Shown in pieces: positions 25,193 to 34,231 of a stretch of 64,000 nucleotides of DNA. Source of the DNA: Oligoflexus tunisiensis. Lineage in GTDB: Bacteria; Bdellovibrionota_B; Oligoflexia; Oligoflexales; Oligoflexaceae. A program made the position numbers and the translations under genes. The stretch's first letter is position 1. Every line of letters starts with the position of its first letter. The notes beneath the pieces were generated by a model. That model made no database searches. It was not told the origin of the DNA and worked only from the letters and a program-made list of their open reading frames with translations. Where the stretch lies: the NCBI RefSeq assembly GCF_001748245.1, contig NZ_BDFO01000001.1, forward strand, positions 4,844,483 to 4,908,482, read 5' to 3'.

Positions 25193-26287
25193 TCACATCG
25201 GGACGGGGAACACTTCAGGCTCCGTACCCCAGCAGAAAAATTCCCCGGTGCTGAGTCTGGAACAGGTGCGTTCAAGGCTCGCCACAATGTGAGCGGACGC
25301 CACTGGCAGGCGGACGCGCAAGGGAATCAATCCACCCTGCGTCTCGGAACCCAACGCCGGAGCGTCGCCCCAACACCAGACCGTCCCATTCACGAGCTGG
25401 GCACAGGAATGCCTTGCGCCCAAAGCCAATGCGGTTGCCTTGTCAGGCAGGCCACGCACCACCTTGGGTTCCATAAAACGCTTGCCTTCGACACCCAGCT
25501 GCTGATGACTGTTGCTTCCCCAGCAGAGGACCTCACCCGCGTGATTGATGGCACAGGCATGATGGGCGCCAGTTTCCAGGAACGTCGCACGCCCGGAGAA
25601 TCCGGCAATGGCCACGGGTTCCTCCTCTTCCTGCAAGGCGCTGCCCAGTCCCAATTGTCCCTGACTGTTGTCACCCCAACAGAAAATGGCGCCGGTATCC
25701 TCACGCAATCCACAGGAAAATCCTTCACCGGACCGCAGGCTTTCCATGGAACGCAGACCTTTGACCGGAGTCAGGTTCAGCGCCCGGCTGGTGGCGCTCA
25801 GAACGCCACAAACGATTTGACCATCCGAAAGCAGACCGCAGACCTTGTCCTTTTGCAGGGATAGCGAACGCAGCCGTGAGCGGATTTTTCCGCTTAACAG
25901 GACAGCATCCTGATCGATCTGTTCCGGAGCCTGTGTGGTCTGAGGCTGCCAACACAGGACCCGATTTTCCAGCGAAGACGGCCTGACTCCAATGCCGCAG
26001 GTCACAGTGGAACGCGCCACGAGATCACGCAGCACCGGTATTTTTCCTGCCGCCCGCAAGGTCTGCCAGCGGGCAGGCGTGTTGTTCTGAACCGGGGCTT
26101 CCGCTCCCAGACAGAGACCCTGTCCTTTGCGATTAAGCACACAGGCATAGTTCGCACCCAGGGCCAGAGGCATGACCTTTCCGGAAGCTGCATCCGAGAC
26201 ATAGTCATTCAGCGTGCTGTTGGGCTTGTCCGTGGAACGGCAAGCCAGGAGCAGCGATAAAAGGACAAGCGAGGGAAATAAACGCAC
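25193..26287 (-). CDS. RCC1-repeat lipoprotein
   Basis: 364 residues. The signal sequence ends in a lipobox (LLLAC). The mature chain consists of about six to seven RCC1/BNR-like blades, clearest in FSCGLREDTGAIFCWGDNSQ GQLGLG, HACAINHAGEVLCWGSNSHQ QLG and HSCAQLVNGTVWCWG. Each has paired cysteines (C...CWG), a pattern common in secreted deltaproteobacterial RCC1 proteins and likely disulfide-bonded. It probably folds into a beta-propeller on the membrane surface for protein binding. The start is a GTG with AGGAGG 8 nt upstream. It converges on the HTH-citrate-synthase gene with a 9-bp gap. Confidence 0.83.
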   Translation of the reverse strand: MRLFPSLVLLSLLLACRSTDKPNSTLNDYVSDAASGKVMPLALGANYACVLNRKGQGLCLGAEAPVQNNTPARWQTLRAAGKIPVLRDLVARSTVTCGIGVRPSSLENRVLCWQPQTTQAPEQIDQDAVLLSGKIRSRLRSLSLQKDKVCGLLSDGQIVCGVLSATSRALNLTPVKGLRSMESLRSGEGFSCGLREDTGAIFCWGDNSQGQLGLGSALQEEEEPVAIAGFSGRATFLETGAHHACAINHAGEVLCWGSNSHQQLGVEGKRFMEPKVVRGLPDKATALALGARHSCAQLVNGTVWCWGDAPALGSETQGGLIPLRVRLPVASAHIVASLERTCSRLSTGEFFCWGTEPEVFPVPM

Positions 26288-26569
26288 AGAATTCTCCTCC
26301 TGCCCTTATTGTGACTGATCCTGGGAGCGAGAGTGAGCGTCTTTTTTCTGGTGTTTTCATAAATAGCGCGGGTTTTCTTCAACAAATGCTGCATTAATAA
26401 AATTTTATAGAACCCACACGACAGCCATGCCTTCGCGGATCGAAGCCGCTGCCGTTCCGTCGACTCCCTTATCAATTCATCCTATTGAAACTTTCCGTCA
26501 ACAATGGTCCAACTTATTGAGTGATTTTTAACTGCGGCCGTGTGATAGTGCCTCGCTTTTGTTTCATGG

Positions 26570-29326
26570 TTGGATCAGAAAACTCCCGGAAATTATGTGA
26601 TAGACAGCCGCGACACAGTACTGGATCAAATGTTCGACAGCTCCCCGGTCGGCATGTCATTGACCTTTGGACCGAATCATACCTACGTCAAGGTCAATAA
26701 GAAGTATTATGAATGCACCGGCCTCATGCGTTCCGTGATCGGCATGACTGTAAGGGACGCTTTGCCGGAGCTTGTGGAACAGGGCTATATCCATCTCCTG
26801 GATCGGGTCTATCAGACCGGTGAAGCCTATACCGGGACCGAGTCACCTGTCATCTTTCAACAGGAAAATGGCCGGGTTCAGCAGAAGTACTTCGATTTCT
26901 CCCTCCAGGCACTATTTAATGAAAGCGGCCGTGTTTTCGGCATCCTCATCCATGGCTTCGACGTAACGGACAAGGTCCTATCCCGCCAGGCTCTGGAACG
27001 ATCCAAGCGCATGATCGAAAACGAACGCGAGAGTTTCCGCAACCTGTTCAAACACACGCCCGAAGAGGTTTGCATCCTGCGTGGCCCCAACCATATTTTC
27101 GAGTTTGTGAATGACGCTCACATCAAAGCGCTCGGTTTTGATGCGACCGGCATGTCGGCGCGTGAGGCTCACCCTCAGGCCACGGAGATGGTTGAACTGC
27201 TGGATGAAATCTATCGGACAGGAAAGGTGGCGAAATACCATGAACATCCGGTGATGCTGAATGATCGGCTGCGTTATTTCAATATCACCTATTCCGCCAG
27301 TCGTGATGAAAACGGCGCGATTGATGGCATCATGGCTCTTGGCACCGAAGTCACCGATCAGGTGCTCTGGCGTCAGGCCCTCGAAATGAGCGAGGCCCGT
27401 TTCAAACAGCTGGCGGACTCCATGCCGCAAATTGTTTATGTGTCCAATCCGGATGGGTCCGTGACCTTCCTCAATGAACGCTGGCGTGAGTACACCGGAA
27501 CCTACGAAGAGGTGATGTACACCCGCATTTCAGTCGATATCATTCACCCCGACGACTGGATATCGGTCATCAAGGGCTGGGAAAAGGCCACGCACGAAAA
27601 ATCGCGCTTCGATGTTGAGGTCCGCTTGCGGAGCTCCCGTGGCGAATATCGATGGTTTGTCACCCGTGCCGTTCCCCATATAGTGAACGATGAAATCATC
27701 GAATGGTTTGGAACCTCGACGGACATACACGATCAGAAGCTCGCCGCCGAGGAACTGGCCCGCTCACGTGAACGTTACCGCATCGTCTTCGAAAACAGCC
27801 CGGTTCCGATGTGGATCATGGATCCGGATTCAGGTCAGTTTCTTGACGTCAACAATATGGCCTTGAAAACCTATGGTTATGAGCGCGATGAGTTTCTGCG
27901 CATGAAGGCCACCGATCTGCTGCCGCCCGAGGACCGCGAGACTTTCTGGAAGACGATGCAGGAGGCCACGCTCACGCAGGATCGATTCCTGCAATCACAG
28001 GCCCGACATGTTCCCAAGAATGCCCCCATCATTCACGTTGAAGTCACCATGCGTGACCTGATGCTGGACGGCCATTGGCAGCGCATTGCCACCATGGTCA
28101 ATGTCTCGCGCCGGGTGGCGATCGAAGAGCAGCTGCGGCAGCTGATGCAGAAACTGCAGGCGGCCAAGGAGGAGGCCGAACGCGCCAACCAACTGAAATC
28201 GGCATTTCTGGCCAACATGTCCCACGAAATCCGCACGCCGCTGGGCGCCATGCTGGGCTTTGCCGACCTTCTGCGCGATCCAAACCTGACTCAGGAGGAG
28301 CATTCCAATTATCTGAACATCCTGGTTCGCAACGGGGAGCAGCTCACGATCATCATCAACGACATTCTCGATCTCTCCAAGGTGGAAGCAGGGCATCTGA
28401 CGCTGGAATTCATCGAAGTGGATCCCGCGTCCATCGTCCGCGATGTCTTTTCCCTGCTGGACATCAAGGCCCGTGAAAAAAATCTGGAGCTGAGCTATAA
28501 CGCGGATCCGAGTACACCCGCGCAGCTGACCACTGATCCCGTGCGGCTGCGGCAGGTGCTCCTGAACCTCTTGAGCAACGCGATCAAGTTCACCCCGCAA
28601 GGTTACATTCATATTCGCAGCTATGGGGAACGGAATGAGCAAGGTCGGGTTCAGCTCGCCTTCGAGATCAGGGACTCCGGCATTGGGGTCGCTCCGGAGC
28701 AGCACGAGCGCATCTTTGAAATGTTCGTGCAAGCCGACGAATCGACCACAAGGAAATTCGGAGGCACAGGCCTCGGGCTGCCCTTGTCCCGGAAATTGGC
28801 CCGGGCTCTGGGTGGGGATGTGCGTGTGCTGCGCAGCGGACTGAACGAAGGCAGCACGTTTCTCTTCACGATCACGGACCTGCCGGAGCTGAAGGATCAG
28901 CAGGACAAGCAACCCGCTCGTCCTTCCTCCACACCCGCGCCGACCACGGATTCCGTTTCACTGGAAGGGCTGTCGATCCTGGTGGTCGACGACGCGCCTG
29001 ATATCCGTTCCTTGATCGCATTCCTGCTGAAGCGGGCGGGAGCCATGGTGGACTTCGCGGAAGACGGCATGGAAGGGTATCGCAAGGCACTCAGCAAGTG
29101 TTACGACATCATCCTCATGGATATTCAAATGCCTTTGATGGATGGCTACACCGCAACGATGAAACTGCGGGAACAGGGCTATCGCAAACCCATCATCGCG
29201 CTGACCGCACATGCGATGACGGAGTCTCGCAAGAAATGCTTGAGTGTTGGTTGCACCGGACACCTGCCGAAACCCATTAATCCTTCCAATCTCCTGGGAG
29301 TCGTGGCCTTTCACGCTCGGCATTGA
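26570..29326 (+). CDS. Multi-PAS hybrid sensor histidine kinase with receiver domain
   Basis: About 918 residues, no signal peptide or membrane helix, so cytoplasmic. There are four PAS-type domains (~15-135, ~155-265, ~280-395, ~400-525); the third ends in a PAC-like EYRWFVTRAVPHIV. HisKA follows with H552 in MSHEIRTPLGAMLGF, then HATPase_c (LLNLLSNAIKFTPQG, FEIRDSGIGVAPEQ, GTGLGLPLSRKLA), then a receiver with phospho-acceptor D851 in IILMDIQMPLMDG. No output domain follows, so an Hpt protein or second regulator must receive the phosphate. The start is uncertain: TTG at 26570 is the earliest, and the first in-frame ATG is 20 codons later. PAS ligands cannot be told. Confidence 0.88.
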   Translation: MDQKTPGNYVIDSRDTVLDQMFDSSPVGMSLTFGPNHTYVKVNKKYYECTGLMRSVIGMTVRDALPELVEQGYIHLLDRVYQTGEAYTGTESPVIFQQENGRVQQKYFDFSLQALFNESGRVFGILIHGFDVTDKVLSRQALERSKRMIENERESFRNLFKHTPEEVCILRGPNHIFEFVNDAHIKALGFDATGMSAREAHPQATEMVELLDEIYRTGKVAKYHEHPVMLNDRLRYFNITYSASRDENGAIDGIMALGTEVTDQVLWRQALEMSEARFKQLADSMPQIVYVSNPDGSVTFLNERWREYTGTYEEVMYTRISVDIIHPDDWISVIKGWEKATHEKSRFDVEVRLRSSRGEYRWFVTRAVPHIVNDEIIEWFGTSTDIHDQKLAAEELARSRERYRIVFENSPVPMWIMDPDSGQFLDVNNMALKTYGYERDEFLRMKATDLLPPEDRETFWKTMQEATLTQDRFLQSQARHVPKNAPIIHVEVTMRDLMLDGHWQRIATMVNVSRRVAIEEQLRQLMQKLQAAKEEAERANQLKSAFLANMSHEIRTPLGAMLGFADLLRDPNLTQEEHSNYLNILVRNGEQLTIIINDILDLSKVEAGHLTLEFIEVDPASIVRDVFSLLDIKAREKNLELSYNADPSTPAQLTTDPVRLRQVLLNLLSNAIKFTPQGYIHIRSYGERNEQGRVQLAFEIRDSGIGVAPEQHERIFEMFVQADESTTRKFGGTGLGLPLSRKLARALGGDVRVLRSGLNEGSTFLFTITDLPELKDQQDKQPARPSSTPAPTTDSVSLEGLSILVVDDAPDIRSLIAFLLKRAGAMVDFAEDGMEGYRKALSKCYDIILMDIQMPLMDGYTATMKLREQGYRKPIIALTAHAMTESRKKCLSVGCTGHLPKPINPSNLLGVVAFHARH

Positions 29327-29334
29327 GCGCGGTG

Positions 29335-29811
29335 TCAGAGCTCAGGCTCAGGCAGTCGGGTGCCACGGACCGTCTGAAGTTTTTGCAGAAGCCACTTCAA
29401 CTCGTCCCGCATCCGCACGGCGTCCTTGACGTCAACGTCCGCGGCGCAGCCCATGGCTCCCGGTATCGCCGCCGCCTTTTGCTGCAGTTTGCGTCCCTTG
29501 GCGGTCAAACGCACGCGAATCTCCCGTTCATCTTCCTTGGCCCGATCGCGGGTCAGAAAACCTTCCTTTTCCAGTCGTTTGACGAGCGGCGTCAGCGTTC
29601 CGGAATCCAGATAAAGACGTTCGCCAAGGCGTTTTAAAGGGATTCCGTCCTGCTCCCAGAGCACCATAAAGACCAGGTACTGCGGATAGGTGATGCCAAG
29701 GGGGTCCAAATACCCGCGATAGGCCTGAGTCATCGCTTTCGACGCCGCATAGAGGGCGAAGCAAAGCTGATTGTCGAGGAGTTGGTCCTCATTTGGACAC
29801 ATATCGGTCAT
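29335..29811 (-). CDS. ohrR: MarR-family organic peroxide sensor OhrR
   Basis: 158 residues. It shows the OhrR signature: a reactive C17 in LLDNQLCFALYAASKAM, GITYPQYLVFMVLWEQDG, then the winged helix with LYLDSGTLTPLVKRLEKEGF and the DEREIRVRLTAKG wing. Oxidation of the N-terminal cysteine by organic hydroperoxides releases it from DNA in known homologues. C-terminal cysteine C119 could take part in a 2-Cys mechanism. The ATG at 29811 has GGGGG 5 nt upstream. It lies 120 bp downstream of ohr on the same strand, so the pair may be one unit. Confidence 0.88.
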   Translation of the reverse strand: MTDMCPNEDQLLDNQLCFALYAASKAMTQAYRGYLDPLGITYPQYLVFMVLWEQDGIPLKRLGERLYLDSGTLTPLVKRLEKEGFLTRDRAKEDEREIRVRLTAKGRKLQQKAAAIPGAMGCAADVDVKDAVRMRDELKWLLQKLQTVRGTRLPEPEL

Positions 29812-29931
29812 GGTTTCCCCCAAAATTAGGCTTTCCTGATGCAAGATAATCCGAAAGTTGCCATTCTTTCAATCAACACTTGCAGGAGGGAGAAACGAGC
29901 GAGCCCAACCGGTTCGCTCTTTGGAATTTTT

Positions 29932-30360
29932 TCAAATAATCCGTTCACCGCGGTGAGAAATTGTCAGATCAATATTGCCACGGGTCGCATTGGAATAAGG
30001 ACAAACCCGATGCGCAGCGTCAATCAACTGCTGGGCGACCTGACTGTCAACGCCTTGCAGGTCAAGGTCCATAGCGACCCCGACGTTGAAGTGGCCATCG
30101 TCATACGTTTGCAAATCAACCTTGACCGTAATCGTGGTCTTTTCCAGTTTCACCTTTTTCATTTGGGCGATGTGAAGAACAGCGTTCTCAAAACAGGCGC
30201 CATAACCGGCGGCAAAAAGTTGCTCGGGATTGCTCGCAGTGCGGGAACCCCCGAGGCTGCGGGGCGTGGACAAGGGCATATCAAGCACCCCGTCGTCGGA
30301 TTTTACGTGACCATTGCGTCCGCCGCTTGCCGTAACTGTCGTGGAATACAGAACTTTCAT
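29932..30360 (-). CDS. ohr: Organic hydroperoxide resistance protein Ohr
   Basis: 142 residues, full length for Ohr (OsmC superfamily). The catalytic cysteines are C56 in GYGACFENAV and C120 in HRVCPYSNATRG, with R34 or R40 in the STPRSLGGSRTASNPEQLFA stretch. It is a lipoyl-dependent peroxidase for fatty-acid and organic hydroperoxides in the cytoplasm. The start at 30360 has GGAGAG 5 nt upstream; the frame remains open 30 codons further, but this lacks Ohr similarity. The upstream region carries an OhrR-like operator. Confidence 0.93.
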   Translation of the reverse strand: MKVLYSTTVTASGGRNGHVKSDDGVLDMPLSTPRSLGGSRTASNPEQLFAAGYGACFENAVLHIAQMKKVKLEKTTITVKVDLQTYDDGHFNVGVAMDLDLQGVDSQVAQQLIDAAHRVCPYSNATRGNIDLTISHRGERII

Positions 30361-30381
30361 AATGTCTCTCCATTTCTTGCG

Positions 30382-30402
30382 CAATATTAAATTGCACACA
30401 AT
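30382..30402. promoter_or_regulatory. Candidate OhrR operator upstream of ohr
   Basis: The sequence CAAT-ATTAA-ATTG-CACA-CAAT contains three alternating CAAT/ATTG half-sites in an AT-rich stretch, giving two overlapping dyads. OhrR operators in other bacteria are AT-rich dyads built on AATTG/CAATT. It lies 22 bp upstream of the ohr start, where binding would block transcription. Confidence 0.5.
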
Positions 30403-30524
30403 CTTATATCGGATTTTAAGCCCAAAAGTTAAGCGTTTTTTGCGCGGCACGCCGATTGATTTTTCCAGCCGGACGCCGATAGGCCAAACAGATAAGTCTT
30501 TTCACAAAGTTGGAAGCTCTGCCC

Positions 30525-32447
30525 ATGCTGCAAATTCTGCTGGTGCTGCTTTTGGTTTTGGGGGCATCCCCTGCGGCTGGCGCCACGCTCCCGCGGATGG
30601 CGGAGCCCTTCCTTTCCATCTGGGAGGACCCGGAGGGTCGCACGACCTTTGCTGACCTGGATGACACGCGTTTTGTTCCGGCCACAGCGGAGCTTTTGAA
30701 TGCAGGTTACACCGCATCCGCTATCTGGCTGCGCCTGGAACTGCAGAACAGCAGCCTTCAAAAAATGCCGCGTTTCCTTGAACTGGAACTCGCTTCCATC
30801 AGCCTCTTCGATGTGTATATCCCGGGCGAAACGCAGTCCGTCCAGTCCGGTGGACGGAGGCGTGGGTGGAACCCGGAGACGCAGCATCGTCATCCCGTCG
30901 TCGATGTCTCACTGCCTCCCGAGAGCCGGGGCGTCTGGTATATCCGCCTTGAAAACACCTACAGTCTCTGCATTATCGCCTGGCTCCACGATGCCGAATC
31001 TCTGGCAGCCAAGGAATCCCAGGATGCGATCGTCTTTGGCACCTATACCGGGCTGATGGGCTTTGCCCTGGTGATCTCCCTCTATGTTTTCTTCAGCACG
31101 CGCCACAGGTCCTTTCTCTATTTCGCTTTTGTGCTGTTGACCTTTCACCTCGGCTTTCAACTCACCCATTTTGGTTGGACCTGGATGCACCTTTGGCCCA
31201 ACGCCACGATCTGGGCCGATCACGCCAATCTCTTTTTTGTTGAGCTTGGCAGCATCGCCAGCATGTTCTTTTTCCAGCATTCGGTGGAATTACGGCGCGC
31301 GCTGCCCCGAGTGAGCCGCTGGATATGGATCCCGGTGCTCAAAGGTATGGTGGGAATGGGTCTTTGTTTTTGGACGGTAACGCCAGGGCTCGTCTCCCTA
31401 TTCGTCCTCGGCACCGGCGTGCTGATGCTCACCTATTACGGGATTGGCCTTTATCTTTGGCGTCGAGGCCATCCCCTAGCGGGCTACCATAGCATGGGCT
31501 GGCTGACCGTCATCCTCGTGAATGCGTTCTCCATTTTACAGGCCACTGACCTCCTGCACTTTGATCAGATCTGGCTTCGTTCCGCCCTGCGATTCGAACT
31601 GATGCTGCTCGCCTGTGCCCTGCAGGCTGGATTTCTGGCCATGGCCATCGGTTATCAGTTTCAAAAGGCGCAAAAGGATCGTGAGGCGGAACATGAGGCC
31701 AGGCGGAAGCTGGAGAAAAATCTGGATGATGCCCATATCGTGCAGGAAGCGTTTATTCCCCATGATTTGAAAGGCCAGCGCTTTGAAATCGTCACCTCGC
31801 ATCATCCCTCGGCCCGCATTGGTGGCGACTGGCTCGGCTATCATCACGATGCCGCACACAAACGCCTGATTCTCGCCATCTGCGATGTCACCGGCCATGG
31901 TCTGCCCGCGGCTCTCCTGAGCGGCGCCATTCACGGAGCCTTTCACGGTCTGGCCCGGGCCGAGGAGGTGGATGCCCTCAAGGCTCCCGAACTTCTCGCC
32001 ATGCTGATGGAAAGGGTCAACGATGTGGTTTGCATGACCGCGGCCAACACCTCGCTGCTGGCGACCATGCTCATCCTCACCGTCGATCTGGAGACGGGGC
32101 GTATCGATTTTTGCAATGCCGGGCACACGCCCTGGGTATTGGTTCGGGACGATCATCCGGTTTATATTCTGGAGGCGGGATCTCCTTTGGGCCTGAACAG
32201 TCAGCCGACCTTTGGCGCCGGTTATTTTCAAGGTCAGCCTGGTGATACCGTCTTTCTTCATACCGACGGACTGCTCGACAATGCCCGTACCGCACGCCGG
32301 CTGCAGCTGCATCACGTCTGCCGACTCCTGACCTCCAGGGATCCTTTGACAGCTCTTCAAAAAAGAATCGAGGATGCGACCGGACCGGACACGGTCACCA
32401 TGGAGGATGATTGTTCGTATCTCATTTGCCGCCTTGAAGCGGCCTGA
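30525..32447 (+). CDS. DISM-7TM receptor with SpoIIE/PP2C-type phosphatase output
   Basis: 640 residues. A signal peptide (LQILLVLLLVLGASPAAGA) is followed by a DISM-type extracellular domain (~25-160; SAIWLRLELQN, GVWYIRLENTY) and seven hydrophobic segments (~165-375). A short coiled coil comes next (~380-405). The SpoIIE domain (~405-640) keeps the metal aspartates in ARIGGDWLGYHHD, ICDVTGHGLPAALLSG and FLHTDGLLDNA. Such proteins dephosphorylate serine/threonine on anti-sigma-antagonist proteins; no partner is encoded nearby. The ATG at 30525 has GGAAG 8 nt upstream. Its end overlaps the thioredoxin-like gene on the other strand by 26 nt. Confidence 0.87.
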   Translation: MLQILLVLLLVLGASPAAGATLPRMAEPFLSIWEDPEGRTTFADLDDTRFVPATAELLNAGYTASAIWLRLELQNSSLQKMPRFLELELASISLFDVYIPGETQSVQSGGRRRGWNPETQHRHPVVDVSLPPESRGVWYIRLENTYSLCIIAWLHDAESLAAKESQDAIVFGTYTGLMGFALVISLYVFFSTRHRSFLYFAFVLLTFHLGFQLTHFGWTWMHLWPNATIWADHANLFFVELGSIASMFFFQHSVELRRALPRVSRWIWIPVLKGMVGMGLCFWTVTPGLVSLFVLGTGVLMLTYYGIGLYLWRRGHPLAGYHSMGWLTVILVNAFSILQATDLLHFDQIWLRSALRFELMLLACALQAGFLAMAIGYQFQKAQKDREAEHEARRKLEKNLDDAHIVQEAFIPHDLKGQRFEIVTSHHPSARIGGDWLGYHHDAAHKRLILAICDVTGHGLPAALLSGAIHGAFHGLARAEEVDALKAPELLAMLMERVNDVVCMTAANTSLLATMLILTVDLETGRIDFCNAGHTPWVLVRDDHPVYILEAGSPLGLNSQPTFGAGYFQGQPGDTVFLHTDGLLDNARTARRLQLHHVCRLLTSRDPLTALQKRIEDATGPDTVTMEDDCSYLICRLEAA

Positions 32448-32772
32448 CAACAGGCAGACGCTTGATACGGTAATGAGCCGCGATGGAACCATCCTGATCC
32501 CAGACACAACGCGCCTGATGCTCGGTCCCCATGAAGGCCGTATAGGCTTTTTGCGCGGCCGGTTGCTCGTCAAAGACGGCAATGAACAGACTCGTCGACG
32601 CGGACTCTGGCTTCAGATGCTTTTTGCAGCTTGCGCACCACGAAGCAAAGAAAACGAGCTGTGTGACCGTCTCCTTTTGCAATCTGTCCTTCAGCTGGGC
32701 TGCGGTCAGTCCCGCACAGCCCAGAGCCACATCGTTCGATAGGAGCAGGATAAGGAGTAGCAGAAATTTCAT
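32422..32772 (-). CDS. Exported thioredoxin-like protein
   Basis: 116 residues. An N-terminal hydrophobic stretch (MKFLLLLILLLSNDVALG) is followed directly by a cysteine, close to but not matching a lipobox. The thioredoxin motif is FFASWCASCKKHL (CxxC near residues 46-49) and a cis-proline region is visible as RLPVVRP. The fold is short, so it may be a minimal thiol oxidoreductase or metallochaperone in the periplasm. Its ATG overlaps the stop of the CSSCG-motif gene by 4 nt, making it the last gene of a four-gene operon. Its 3' end overlaps the phosphatase gene. Confidence 0.75.
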   Translation of the reverse strand: MKFLLLLILLLSNDVALGCAGLTAAQLKDRLQKETVTQLVFFASWCASCKKHLKPESASTSLFIAVFDEQPAAQKAYTAFMGTEHQARCVWDQDGSIAAHYRIKRLPVVRPLQGGK

Positions 32773-33662
32773 AGCGCTCTCATCCAGGCCAGGGTGAATC
32801 CATGGGCGTGCACGGCGTTTCGGTTTCTGCCCAAAACCCCGCGCCGATTCAGAGTCAGGCGATAATTGGAACCTTCAATAAACAGCGTTTCGAAAGTCAG
32901 AAAAGCATCATGACTCAAGCGATCGGAATCCGGCTGCTTTTCGCCTTTATACTCAAAGCCGCCGCGCTGCTCATGGATCACACCACCGATCAGCTTGACG
33001 TCTTCGCGCACAAGGCCGCCCACCGTTCCAATCCAGCGTTGCATGGCGCCCGGCTGAATCCTGCCGGCTTCCGTATCCACGGCCTGAGGTAGACCAAAAA
33101 TAACACTGCCGCCAAACATCAGGGTGTTCATGCCATACCAGAGATCAGCTCCCACATAGGTTTCATCATAACCGGCACCAAAGACATCCAGGGCATAATC
33201 CCGTTTTTGATCATACATCGAGCGCCCCACCGCAAAGCGATGCGATACCAGCAATTGAACCTGCGGAATCCAGGGTTCGGCGATATTCGCCTGCATGAGG
33301 TTCCATCGGGCATTCAACGCCAGATCACCGTTTTGCATTTCGCTGTCGGAACCGCGCACATTGCGACCGAAAGTCGCCACGGCACTGACAAAAGCCTGCG
33401 AGCTGAGGCGCTCGGCCCAGGCCAAATCCAGGGTCTGCTTGCGCTCCGGACCATAACCCCGGCGGTGCTCACCGTTCTTGTCGATATCACGAAAACCCGC
33501 CTGCTGGCTGAGTCCCAGATAAAGTTTATGGTTTTCATAGGGATTGAGGACGACCGGGTCCGCTCCGCCGCTTCCACAGGACGAACAGGCCAAAGCCTGC
33601 CGCCCTGCGCCGAGCAGGAACACCAGCGACATGGAAAGGAACATGCTGCCGTTTCGAATCAT
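32769..33662 (-). CDS. Probable outer-membrane beta-barrel protein with N-terminal CSSCGSGG motif
   Basis: 297 residues with a signal peptide ending RQALA. The mature N-terminus is CSSCGSGGADPVVLNPYENH, a cysteine- and glycine-rich plug that could bind metal or thiol. After this the chain alternates amphipathic strands with aromatic girdle residues (KLYLGLSQQAGF, LALNARWNLMQ, VQLLVSHRFAVG, YRLTLNRRGVLG, GFTLAWMRAL). This suggests a 10- to 12-strand outer-membrane barrel, although the last residue is L rather than F. The ATG overlaps the stop of the preceding lipoprotein gene by one base, and its stop overlaps the thioredoxin-like gene. Confidence 0.65.
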   Translation of the reverse strand: MIRNGSMFLSMSLVFLLGAGRQALACSSCGSGGADPVVLNPYENHKLYLGLSQQAGFRDIDKNGEHRRGYGPERKQTLDLAWAERLSSQAFVSAVATFGRNVRGSDSEMQNGDLALNARWNLMQANIAEPWIPQVQLLVSHRFAVGRSMYDQKRDYALDVFGAGYDETYVGADLWYGMNTLMFGGSVIFGLPQAVDTEAGRIQPGAMQRWIGTVGGLVREDVKLIGGVIHEQRGGFEYKGEKQPDSDRLSHDAFLTFETLFIEGSNYRLTLNRRGVLGRNRNAVHAHGFTLAWMRAL

Positions 33663-34189
33663 TAGGGAATCTCGACAGCGACGGGAATTTCAACGCGAGC
33701 CTTGTCGGTGATGCCGCAGGCTCCCGCTTCCACATCCACGACCCAATCTCCGACAGCGCCGGCCATCGAGAAGTAGATGTTCTCGACGTTCCAAACATTG
33801 GGATTCGCCGCGTCCTGGGTCATGACCATCTCACTGAGCCGGCTCGATCCATGGCCCATGGTCGGTGAAAAGAGGGTAAAGCTGGAGAGTCGAAGAGCCA
33901 GGGCTTGAGCGTGGCCATTCACGAATGTAACCTTGGCCTTGTTTTCCAGGGTTGATGACTTCAAAGGATTCAGCCATTCAACCTTCACATAAAATTGTTT
34001 GGCCTCCGCGGGAATAAAACCCGTGAGATCACCGTGCAGGTGACCGGCGCCAATGGCAGCACACAGAGCGGGATCATCCACGACGGCCGCGGCATCCTGC
34101 GGATCGGACTTGTCGCTCTTCTTGCCACAGGAGATCATGCTTAATGAAAAGGCTAAACACAAAACGGCGCTCAATGAATGCAGTTTCAT
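33662..34189 (-). CDS. YtkA/FixH-like lipoprotein
   Basis: 175 residues. The signal sequence ends in a lipobox (LSMISC). The mature region has the YtkA/FixH-like layout: a strand-rich FYVKVEWLNPL, FTLFSPTMGHGSSRLSEMV with a Met/His cluster, then VWNVENIYFSMAGAVGDWVV. In related proteins this Ig-like domain sits next to copper or cytochrome oxidase assembly factors. A second His motif (GAGHLHGDL) lies near the N-terminus. Copper binding is inference from the Met/His clusters. The start ATG is at 34189 with GAGG 7 nt upstream. Second gene in the operon. Confidence 0.68.
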   Translation of the reverse strand: MKLHSLSAVLCLAFSLSMISCGKKSDKSDPQDAAAVVDDPALCAAIGAGHLHGDLTGFIPAEAKQFYVKVEWLNPLKSSTLENKAKVTFVNGHAQALALRLSSFTLFSPTMGHGSSRLSEMVMTQDAANPNVWNVENIYFSMAGAVGDWVVDVEAGACGITDKARVEIPVAVEIP

Positions 34190-34231
34190 ACACATTCCTC
34201 GTCCTATCGATGTTTGGTTGTCAAAGGATGA

